Origin: JBECKR01 sp040235415
Lineage (GTDB): Bacteria > Acidobacteriota > Polarisedimenticolia > Polarisedimenticolales > Polarisedimenticolaceae
DNA: 8,414 nucleotides
Assembly (NCBI GenBank): GCA_040235415.1
Contig: JBECKR010000037.1
Location: 1-8,414, forward strand
Reading direction: 5' to 3'
A program made the translations under genes and the position numbers. Under the pieces are notes generated by a model, which was given only the letters and a program-made list of their open reading frames with translations, searched no databases and was not told where the DNA came from. Below are positions 1 to 8,414 of this stretch, piece by piece; the first letter of the stretch is position 1, and each line of letters begins with the position of its first letter.

Positions 1-2
1 AC

Positions 3-575
3 GTCGAGCCGCACCGCGCCCGCCCCGCGGGGCGCCGGAGGCCCGCCTGGCGCGAGCGCGGCGGAGGGCTCGCCGGCAGCGCGCGCAACCGGTTGCTGGC
101 CCGCGAGTACCTCCGGTTGCTGGACGCGGTCCGGGCCGAGATCGTCCGAAACGGCTCCGTCGCGAAGCTCGGCGCGACCCTGCCGTGGTGGCTCGCGCGC
201 GACGACGGCGAGGCGAAGTACGTCCTCCGGTTCGGCGGCGTCCGTCGCGCCTGGATCCGACACGTACAGGCCCGGCTCGACCTCCTGACGGTCGCGAGCT
301 ACACCACCGGGGTGTCCCGCGACGACCGGCGCGTTGCGGTCGCGCGGGTCGCGGACGCCGTGGAGCACGGCCCCACCGAGGTCCTGTTCGAGACCGGCAA
401 GCCGCGCCGTGGACGTCCCCGGCGCGACGAGACGCTCTATCGCCGGGGCCTCGGCGGGCTCGAGGCGCTGTGCGCCGACCTCACGGCCCGCTACGGCGAC
501 GCTCCGGGGTTCCGCGGATGCGGCGCCCACGAGTACCTCGACGCCTTCGCGTCCGGAACGCGGCGCTGGCCCTGA
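3..575 (+). CDS. Unrecognised protein, 5'-partial, with an AT-hook-like basic motif
   Basis: The reading frame is open from the left edge to a TGA at 573-575 and has strong G/C bias at third codon positions, as expected for a real gene here. No ATG or GTG lies in frame. The only in-frame candidate start is a TTG at 93, and it lacks a Shine-Dalgarno sequence at a usable distance, so I treat the gene as cut by the window edge. From that TTG the visible part is 160 residues. It is rich in Arg and Ala, has no membrane segment or signal peptide, and looks soluble and cytoplasmic. Residues 103-111 read KPRRGRPRR, very like an AT-hook (core RGRP), which hints at DNA contact but is only a short motif. 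I do not recognise the family and assign no function. It converges on the kinase-like gene with a 7-bp gap. Confidence 0.55.
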   Translation, partial: VEPHRARPAGRRRPAWRERGGGLAGSARNRLLAREYLRLLDAVRAEIVRNGSVAKLGATLPWWLARDDGEAKYVLRFGGVRRAWIRHVQARLDLLTVASYTTGVSRDDRRVAVARVADAVEHGPTEVLFETGKPRRGRPRRDETLYRRGLGGLEALCADLTARYGDAPGFRGCGAHEYLDAFASGTRRWP

Positions 576-582
576 CCGCCCC

Positions 583-1305
583 TCAGGCGTCGCGGAGCTT
601 CGCGCGCACCGCGGAGACGACGGTCGCCGCCGCGGCGTCCTCGCCCATCTCGGCGCGGTTGATCACGAGGTCGTAGCCGGCCGGGTCGTCGATGTCCTTG
701 TCGAATACCTTCGCGATGAACGCGCGATTGTCGTCGTCCGTCCTGCGGATGCGGCTCTCGGCCTCGTCGCGATCGACGCGCTCGTCCGCCATCAGCTGAC
801 GCACCCGAACCTCGAGAGGCGCGAAGACCCGGACCCTCAGGCCGAAGCGGGCGTCGAGCAGCCAGTTCGCCCCGCGGCCGACCAGGATGACGCGTCCCTT
901 GTGCGCCAGCGCCAGCACGACCTCGGTGAGCTCGCTGAGGTAGGCCCCGCGGGTGACCGCCTGCGGAACGATGAGGTGCTCGATGTACTCCCGGAGCCCG
1001 CCGATGACCTTCTCGTCCATCTCCGCGACGAGCCGCCGCCGGGTGTGGGTGTGGCGCGCGATCTCCTCCAGGATCTCCTTGTCGAACGCCTGCCAGCCGA
1101 GCTCCGCCGCGGCCTTGCGTGCGATCGCCACGCCGCCGCTCCCGAGCTGCTTCGAAACCGTGATCCAGGGCCCCTGGGACAGGTGCGCGAGCTCGCGCCG
1201 CGCCAGCGCACCCCCCTCCTCCGCCAGGTGCTCGCGCAGCCCCCAGAGCTTGAACTGCCGGTCGATGATGCTCTCGATGTGTCTCGGTGGACCGGGGTTC
1301 GCCAT
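583..1305 (-). CDS. Cytidylate kinase-like family protein
   Basis: This 240-residue protein resembles the cytidylate kinase-like family (Pfam Cytidylate_kin2 type), P-loop proteins related to CMP kinase whose substrate is mostly unknown. A nucleotide-binding loop of the family's variant form, ITVSKQLGSGG, spans about residues 48-58 and is followed by a helix and the AFDKEILEEIA segment at 73-83. A strand then leads into VGRGAN at 142-147. An Arg/Asp-rich lid-like stretch covers about 184-195 (RIRRTDDDNRAF), and YDLVIN at 211-216 matches the family's C-terminal strand. The classical GK[ST] of a Walker A motif is absent, as is usual in this family. The first 45 residues form a charged N-terminal extension before the kinase core. 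The ATG is well supported: AGGAGG lies at 1312-1317 on this strand, 6 nt upstream. It is divergent from metH across 120 bp. It should not be called the housekeeping cmk without further evidence. Confidence 0.85.
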   Translation of the reverse strand: MANPGPPRHIESIIDRQFKLWGLREHLAEEGGALARRELAHLSQGPWITVSKQLGSGGVAIARKAAAELGWQAFDKEILEEIARHTHTRRRLVAEMDEKVIGGLREYIEHLIVPQAVTRGAYLSELTEVVLALAHKGRVILVGRGANWLLDARFGLRVRVFAPLEVRVRQLMADERVDRDEAESRIRRTDDDNRAFIAKVFDKDIDDPAGYDLVINRAEMGEDAAAATVVSAVRAKLRDA

Positions 1306-1347
1306 GTCGGGCCTCCTCTCGCGCCGCCGATCTCGGGTCGTGACCCC

Positions 1348-1353
1348 ATTTTA
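1348..1353 (-). promoter_or_regulatory. Candidate -10 element of the kinase-like gene
   Basis: Read on the minus strand the hexamer is TAAAAT, five of six matches to TATAAT. It lies 42 nt upstream of the ATG, leaving a leader of about 35 nt that contains the AGGAGG. It stands out in an otherwise GC-rich gap. No convincing -35 lies 16-18 nt upstream and there is no TG extension, so this is a motif-level call only. Confidence 0.35.
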
Positions 1354-1389
1354 GTCCTCGCCCGCTCCCCGCGATCGGTGCGGTTTCGA

Positions 1390-1398
1390 TGCTATCCT
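1390..1398 (+). promoter_or_regulatory. Candidate extended -10 element of metH
   Basis: TGCTATCCT fits an extended -10 (TGn followed by TAnnnT). It ends 27 nt before the metH ATG, which would give a short leader. The weak GGAGCGAGG purine stretch at 1411-1419 would serve as the ribosome site, its GAGG ending 6 nt before the start. No -35-like hexamer is visible. The 120-bp gap shared with the kinase-like gene shows no riboswitch that I can recognise. Confidence 0.35.
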
Positions 1399-1425
1399 CG
1401 TGCGTCGAGCGGAGCGAGGCCCGGT

Positions 1426-5097
<3,672 letters not shown>

Positions 5098-5104
5098 GCC
5101 CGTC

Positions 5105-5683
5105 TCAACGACCCGAAAGGAAATCGACCCCGTCGGCGTGCATCCGCTCGAGGAGCGTGGGGACACCGAGACGCTCGGCCGTCGTCCGCTCCTCGTCGGT
5201 GATCGGCACCGCGTTCAGGATCCGGACCTCGACCCCGTCGTGCACGAGCCGGTCGAACCCGCCGATGACGAACGCCGGATGGAACAGCACCGCCGAGCAG
5301 GTCCCGAACCCCGGGACGGCGCCGGTCCCTCCGAGCGTGTGCCACCAGTCGACCGGCCGCCCGGATACGAACGGGTAGGCCGCGAGCCCGGCGAGGAACG
5401 CGGCGATCGCGTCGCGCTCCTCCTCCGTGACGGCGCCGCGGCGCGAGAGATGAATCTCCGCGCGGTACGGCGCCTGCGGGATCGCTCTGTCGCACATCCC
5501 GACGGTCGCGAAGTGCGTGACGTCGGCCGCCGCGTCGGGCGCCCACACGAACAGGTCGAGCACCGGCGGTGCCGCGCTCGCGGAACCCCCGGCGTCGAAT
5601 CGCGCGCGCCAGCCCGGCTCGCCGAAACGCTCCACGAGCGCCTCGAACACGGCGGAGTCGAGTGGGGAGGGCTTGAGGTCCAT
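5105..5683 (-). CDS. Suppressor of fused (SUFU) domain protein
   Basis: This 192-residue soluble protein matches the pattern of bacterial SUFU-domain proteins. A GMCDRAIPQ segment at 62-70 is followed by the strand YRAEIHLS (73-80). Next come the helix with its AAYPF end (101-105) and WWHTL (113-117). The strand CSAVLFHPAF lies at 129-138, and VRILNAVPITDEE (153-165) leads into a C-terminal helix. Bacterial SUFU-superfamily members are known mainly as immunity proteins in polymorphic-toxin loci, but many are solitary and uncharacterised, and no toxin is visible here. The next in-frame Met is residue 63, so the ATG at 5683 is the only sensible start. It has no Shine-Dalgarno sequence; an extended -10-like element ends 6 nt before it, consistent with leaderless translation. 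It converges on metH with a 7-bp gap and starts 36 bp from the divergent membrane-protein gene. The family call rests on recalled motifs, not on a search. Confidence 0.72.
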   Translation of the reverse strand: MDLKPSPLDSAVFEALVERFGEPGWRARFDAGGSASAAPPVLDLFVWAPDAAADVTHFATVGMCDRAIPQAPYRAEIHLSRRGAVTEEERDAIAAFLAGLAAYPFVSGRPVDWWHTLGGTGAVPGFGTCSAVLFHPAFVIGGFDRLVHDGVEVRILNAVPITDEERTTAERLGVPTLLERMHADGVDFLSGR

Positions 5684-5689
5684 CGGAAG

Positions 5690-5698
5690 AATGTATCA
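5690..5698 (-). promoter_or_regulatory. Candidate extended -10 element of the SUFU-domain gene (leaderless geometry)
   Basis: On the minus strand this reads TGATACATT: a TGn extension followed by TACATT, which fits TAnnnT. It ends only 6 nt before the ATG at 5683, so transcription would begin at or next to the start codon. The lack of a Shine-Dalgarno sequence fits this. No -35 match is evident. Confidence 0.4.
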
Positions 5699-5702
5699 GG
5701 CC

Positions 5703-5711
5703 TGGTAGACT
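5703..5711 (+). promoter_or_regulatory. Candidate extended -10 element of the membrane-protein gene (leaderless geometry)
   Basis: TGGTAGACT fits an extended -10 (TGn followed by TAnnnT). It ends 8 nt before the GTG at 5720, the distance expected if transcription starts at the start codon. No Shine-Dalgarno sequence separates them. A weak TCGGAA at 5683-5688 sits at -35 spacing, inside the start codon region of the opposite gene. Confidence 0.4.
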
Positions 5712-5719
5712 CGTCGCCC

Positions 5720-6769
5720 GTGAAGACGTGGCACAAGGTCGCGCTCGGCGTCGGCGTCGGCTGCGGCGTGCTGGTGATGCTCGGCGTCGGCGCGTGCGCC
5801 GTCGGCATCTGGTGGGTTCTCACCCCCGGCCGCCAGGTCGACCCCCTCGACCTCGTCGGCGGGTCGCCGGTCGCCGTCGTGGCGAGCGACCGCCTCTCGA
5901 CGGACCCGGGCGTTCACGACCTCGCGGCGACGGTCCTCCGCGAGGTCGAACGGCGCGGCCGCGCCGCGCAGCGCGAGTCGCTCCCGGAAAATCTCCGATG
6001 GATCCAGGCGCTCAACGCCAACCGAGACCCTGCGGCCGGACTGCGGATGTGGGTGCCCCGGAGCGTCGCGCTGTTCATCGATCGTGACGACGTCGGGCCC
6101 GCGAGCCGGGGCACGCCCTGGGCCGCGGCGATCAACCCCTCGATGTTCTCGCGAATGTTCCGCTTGATCGTCGAGCACGCCGCGCCCGGCCAGGACCGCC
6201 ACCCGTACCGCGGCTACACCATCACCGGGTCGGACGACGGGCCCTTTCTGTGCTTCGCCGGCGGGACGGTGCTCGTGTCGGGTAGCCTCGACGAGATGAC
6301 GGCGGTCCTGGACCGCGTCGAGGGCCGCCCCGACGCCGGCACGACCCGCTCCGAGCTCACGACGAGCGTTTCGACGCTGCTCGAGCGCTTCGACGTCGGC
6401 GGGGTTTTCGACTCCGGGGGGGTCGGAATCGTGGCCGGCGCCCTTCGGATCGCCGGGATCGGCGGACTCGACGCCGCCGAGCGCGTCGCCGTCGGCGTGG
6501 ACGTCGTCGACGCCGACAACGCCCGCCTCGAGGCGACCGCGACGTTCCCGGATCGCGATGCTCTCGAGCCGTTCGGCACGGCGTGGCGCGAAGGTTGGCC
6601 GGGGGTTGCCCGGATCCTGCTCGAACGTGGGATCGAGGCCGGGGCGCGGATTCGGCTCGAGCAGAACACTGCGGTCGTCACCGTCGAGTTCCGCGGACTC
6701 GGAAGCGCCGCCGTCGCCGGCCTGGCCGCGCTCGAGACGCGGCCTCCGGTCAGCGGTCCTTCGCCGTGA
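5720..6769 (+). CDS. Membrane-anchored protein of unknown function
   Basis: This 349-residue protein has a short basic N-terminus (KTWHK) and one hydrophobic, glycine-rich segment at about residues 7-34 that ends in IWWVL. The rest is soluble and probably lies outside the cytoplasmic membrane. A VGAC at 23-26 resembles a lipobox, but the hydrophobic run continues for eight residues past the Cys, so a membrane anchor is more likely than a lipoprotein. The soluble part alternates beta-like and helical stretches, for example SVALFID near residue 115, AAAINPSMFSRMF around 135-147, and a FAGGTVLVSGSLDEM segment. The architecture recalls secreted DUF3352-type proteins, but I cannot confirm that and assign no function. 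I chose the GTG because later starts would remove the hydrophobic segment. There is no Shine-Dalgarno sequence; a TGGTAGACT element ends 8 nt upstream. Its last 20 bases overlap the end of the convergent crotonase-family gene. Confidence 0.78.
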   Translation: MKTWHKVALGVGVGCGVLVMLGVGACAVGIWWVLTPGRQVDPLDLVGGSPVAVVASDRLSTDPGVHDLAATVLREVERRGRAAQRESLPENLRWIQALNANRDPAAGLRMWVPRSVALFIDRDDVGPASRGTPWAAAINPSMFSRMFRLIVEHAAPGQDRHPYRGYTITGSDDGPFLCFAGGTVLVSGSLDEMTAVLDRVEGRPDAGTTRSELTTSVSTLLERFDVGGVFDSGGVGIVAGALRIAGIGGLDAAERVAVGVDVVDADNARLEATATFPDRDALEPFGTAWREGWPGVARILLERGIEAGARIRLEQNTAVVTVEFRGLGSAAVAGLAALETRPPVSGPSP

Positions 6770-7526
6770 GGCCCGCGACGATCTCGGCGACGCGGCGCTG
6801 CGTGCCGTCCGAGAACCAGCAGTCGAGCCACTCGGGGATGAACTGCGCGTCGTACGCCCGGATCCGCTCGACGGTCGCCGAGCGCAGGTAGCGCTTCGTG
6901 ACGGCGAACGCCGCGGCGTCCTTCGAGGTCATTTCGGCGAGTCGCTCGAGGCAGGCATCCTCGAACCCGTCGCTCGGGACGACGTCGTGGACGAGGCCCG
7001 CGGCGAGCGCCTCGACGCCGCGGTAGTTCCGTCCGAACAGCGCGATCTCCTCGAGGCGGCTCTCGGGGACGGCGTCCCGGAGCATCATCGAGACACCGAA
7101 CGGCAGCGGCACGCCGACCTTGAGCTCGTTGAGACCGACGATCGCGCCCTCCGCGAGGACGCGGCGGTCGGCGGTCAGCGTCAGCACCGTGCCGCCGGCG
7201 ACCGCGTGGCCGTGGATTGCGGCGAGCGTCGGCTTCGGCAGGACGTACAGCTGCAGCAGGCACGCCGTGAAGCGGTGCAGGAAGCGGTCGAGCGCCGCTC
7301 GATCGTAGGTCGAGAGCTCGACGAGATCGAGCCCCGGGCAGAACAGCTTGCCGTCGGCCGCGAGGAGCACGCCGCGGACCGCCGCGTCCTCCTCGGCGCG
7401 GCCCGCCGCCCGCATCAGGCCGTCGAGCAGTTCGCCGTTGATGGCGTTGCCGCGCCCTCGAGACAGGCGCAGGATCGCGATATCGTCACGGATCTCGTAC
7501 CGAACGGCGGAGCTTTCGGCCCCCAT
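6750..7526 (-). CDS. Enoyl-CoA hydratase/isomerase (crotonase) family protein, probably delta3,delta2-enoyl-CoA isomerase-like
   Basis: This 258-residue protein has the usual length for a single-domain crotonase. Members bind acyl-CoA and use two backbone NH groups as an oxyanion hole. Visible landmarks are LFCPGLDL at 61-68 (CoA and first oxyanion site), IHGHAVAGG at 104-112 (second oxyanion site) and GLNELKVG at 131-138. Of the two catalytic glutamates of true hydratases, the one after the GG (Glu144 in rat hydratase) is Val114 here. The second is kept as Glu134. That single-Glu arrangement, and the ADRRVLAE...GLNE pattern, match mitochondrial delta3,delta2-enoyl-CoA isomerase, which moves a double bond during oxidation of unsaturated fatty acids. 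The specific activity is inference. The frame stays open far upstream over dinB, but the ATG at 7526 has GGAGG 5 nt upstream and gives the standard N-terminus. It overlaps the convergent neighbour by 20 bp and is divergent from dinB. No other beta-oxidation gene is nearby. Confidence 0.9.
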   Translation of the reverse strand: MGAESSAVRYEIRDDIAILRLSRGRGNAINGELLDGLMRAAGRAEEDAAVRGVLLAADGKLFCPGLDLVELSTYDRAALDRFLHRFTACLLQLYVLPKPTLAAIHGHAVAGGTVLTLTADRRVLAEGAIVGLNELKVGVPLPFGVSMMLRDAVPESRLEEIALFGRNYRGVEALAAGLVHDVVPSDGFEDACLERLAEMTSKDAAAFAVTKRYLRSATVERIRAYDAQFIPEWLDCWFSDGTQRRVAEIVAGLTAKDR

Positions 7527-7545
7527 GGCGCCCTCCGATCGGTCG

Positions 7546-7554
7546 ATTCTAGCA
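7546..7554 (-). promoter_or_regulatory. Candidate extended -10 element of the crotonase-family gene
   Basis: The minus strand reads TGCTAGAAT: a TGn extension plus TAGAAT, five of six matches to TATAAT and the best promoter-like motif in the window. It ends 19 nt before the ATG, predicting a leader of about 12 nt that begins at or just before the GGAGGG at 7531-7536. The sequence at -35 spacing (CCATGG) is not a match. Confidence 0.5.
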
Positions 7555-7591
7555 GGCCGTCGGCGGTACCATGGGCGGCGAGGAGAGGACC

Positions 7592-7663
7592 GTGCCGGAC
7601 GCCGCCCACCTCGCAGCGCTCGAGGAGTCTCGGGCCGTCGCCGCGGCGCTCGCGGTCGGATGA
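7592..7663 (+). CDS. Possible 23-codon upstream ORF preceding dinB
   Basis: A GTG at 7592 is preceded by GAGGAG at 7580-7585 with 6-nt spacing, a strong ribosome site. The frame runs 23 codons to a TGA at 7661-7663. An ATG at 7571 is in the same frame but has no ribosome site. The stop overlaps an in-frame dinB ATG at 7660 (ATGA), and a second dinB ATG with its own ribosome site follows at 7678, so translational coupling is possible. The peptide is Ala-rich and resembles nothing I know. It may be a chance ORF in a GC-rich leader. A TACCAT at 7567-7572 could act as a weak -10. Confidence 0.22.
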   Translation: MPDAAHLAALEESRAVAAALAVG

Positions 7664-7665
7664 GC

Positions 7666-7671
7666 GGGAGG
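7666..7671 (+). promoter_or_regulatory. Ribosome binding site deciding the dinB start
   Basis: GGGAGG lies 6 nt upstream of the ATG at 7678. It favours that ATG over the in-frame ATG at 7660, which lies upstream of this site and has no comparable sequence of its own. The upstream ATG would add only six residues (MSGRNL). Confidence 0.6.
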
Positions 7672-7677
7672 AACCTC

Positions 7678-8414
7678 ATGGCCGCCGAGCGGGTCGTGCT
7701 GCACCTCGACATGGACGCGTTCTTCGCGGCGGTCGAGATCCGCGAGAACCCGTCGCTCGAAGGGCTCGCGGTGATCGTGGGCCACCGCGGGCGCCGCGGA
7801 GTCGTGGCGACCTGCTCGTACGAGGCGCGGAAGTTCGGCGTGCGTTCCGCGATGCCCTCGACCGTCGCGGAGAGGCTGTGCCCGCATGCCGTCTGGGTGC
7901 GGGGCCGGTCTGCGCTGTACACCGCGGTCTCCCGCGAGATCCGGTCGATCCTGCGGGCGGTGTCGCCGGCCGTCGAGCCGCTCTCGATCGACGAGGCGTT
8001 CGTCGACCTCACCGGGATCGCTCCCGACCTCGAGACCGGTGCGGCGATCGGCCGCTCGCTCAAAACCAGAATCCTGGCCGAGCAGCGCTTGACCGCGTCG
8101 GTCGGGGTCGCGCCGAACAAGTTCCTCGCGAAGCTCGCCTCCGACCTCGAGAAACCGGACGGCCTCGTCGTGTTTCCGCTCGAGGCCGTGCCGCGGCGGC
8201 TCTGGCCGCTCCCGGTCGACCGGCTCTGGGGGGTCGGGCCGCGCACGGCCGAGCGGCTCCGGACGTTCGGGCTCCGCACGGTCGGCGACGTCGCGCGTGC
8301 CGGCGAGCGAACGCTGGCGACGCTCCTCGGCGCGCGCGCCGCGGCGCACCTCGCGGCGCTGTCGCACGGCCGCGACGACCGCCGCGTCACACCCGTGCGC
8401 GAAGCGAAGTCGGT
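7678..8414 (+). CDS. dinB: DNA polymerase IV (Y-family, DinB), 3'-partial
   Basis: DinB is a low-fidelity translesion polymerase that extends past damaged bases. The first 245 residues are in the window; roughly the last third (little finger and C-terminal clamp-binding region) lies beyond the right edge. The palm carries HLDMDAFFAAVE at residues 9-20, with metal ligand Asp11 and steric-gate Phe16, and LSIDEAF at 102-108, with catalytic Asp105 and Glu106. The fingers contain SYEARKFGVRSAMP at 47-60, which contacts the incoming nucleotide. SVGVAPNKFLAKLASD lies at about 141-156. A helix-hairpin-helix thumb motif, LWGVGPRTAERL, begins near 183, and REAKSV at the edge matches the start of the little finger. 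All catalytic residues are present. The frame has no stop before the edge. I see no recognisable LexA operator upstream, though SOS boxes differ between phyla. It is divergent from the crotonase-family gene. Confidence 0.96.
   Translation, partial: MAAERVVLHLDMDAFFAAVEIRENPSLEGLAVIVGHRGRRGVVATCSYEARKFGVRSAMPSTVAERLCPHAVWVRGRSALYTAVSREIRSILRAVSPAVEPLSIDEAFVDLTGIAPDLETGAAIGRSLKTRILAEQRLTASVGVAPNKFLAKLASDLEKPDGLVVFPLEAVPRRLWPLPVDRLWGVGPRTAERLRTFGLRTVGDVARAGERTLATLLGARAAAHLAALSHGRDDRRVTPVREAKS

Noticed and set aside
334..1425. The open upstream extension of the metH frame
   Set aside because: It overlaps the first gene and runs antisense to the kinase-like gene. The family's N-terminus and length both fit a start at 1426.
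1306..1425. A SAH, SAM or cobalamin riboswitch ahead of metH
   Set aside because: The gap is only 120 bp, shared with a divergent gene, and the likely metH leader is about 20 nt. I could not find the conserved cores of these riboswitches.
5786..5797. A lipoprotein signal (VGAC) in the membrane-anchored protein
   Set aside because: The hydrophobic stretch continues about eight residues past the Cys into IWWVL, unlike a processed lipoprotein, so a membrane anchor is the simpler reading.
7527..7677. A LexA/SOS operator ahead of dinB
   Set aside because: I looked for CTGT-N8-ACAG, CGAAC-N4-GTTCG and GTTC-N7-GTTC and found none. An SOS box of a different phylum type cannot be excluded.
7527..8390. 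The upstream extension of the crotonase-family frame across dinB
   Set aside because: It is antisense to dinB, whose catalytic motifs are intact. The ATG at 7526 with its GGAGG gives the standard crotonase length.

Overview
This is a very GC-rich bacterial window whose coding strands end almost every codon in G or C. It holds seven protein-coding genes, the first and last cut by the window edges. The gene set is chromosomal and housekeeping-like: B12-dependent methionine synthase, a cytidylate kinase-like protein, a crotonase-fold enzyme and DNA polymerase IV. I see no mobile element, integrase, CRISPR array, tRNA or rRNA. Composition and content would suit an uncultured high-GC lineage such as Acidobacteriota, Myxococcota or a relative. 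That placement is a guess, because nothing here is taxonomically diagnostic.

Layout from left to right: (1) the C-terminal part of an unrecognised protein with an AT-hook-like basic motif (+, to 575); (2) a cytidylate kinase-like protein (-, 583-1305); (3) a full-length cobalamin-dependent methionine synthase, MetH (+, 1426-5097); (4) a Suppressor-of-fused (SUFU) domain protein (-, 5105-5683); (5) a membrane-anchored protein of unknown function (+, 5720-6769); (6) a crotonase-superfamily protein that looks more like a delta3,delta2-enoyl-CoA isomerase than a hydratase (-, 6750-7526); (7) DNA polymerase IV, DinB (+, 7678 to the right edge), possibly preceded by a tiny upstream ORF (7592-7663). 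No gene-free stretch exceeds about 150 bases.

The most striking property is architectural. The seven genes alternate strictly in strand (+ - + - + - +), so none shares an operon with a neighbour. Convergent ends are 7 bp apart, 7 bp apart, and overlapping by 20 bp, with no room for a normal terminator. Divergent starts share short promoter regions of 120, 36 and about 150 bp. Four of the divergent starts carry an extended -10-like motif (TGn-TAnnnT) without a recognisable -35. In the 36-bp SUFU/membrane-protein region both motifs sit 6-8 nt from the start codons and neither gene has a Shine-Dalgarno sequence, which suggests two leaderless, back-to-back transcripts.

Functionally the genes do not form one pathway. 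MetH serves methionine and folate metabolism, the crotonase-family protein probably serves fatty-acid oxidation, and DinB serves damage tolerance. I found no convincing new multi-gene system. The best candidate for something undescribed is the head-to-head pair of an orphan SUFU-domain protein and an uncharacterised membrane-anchored protein.
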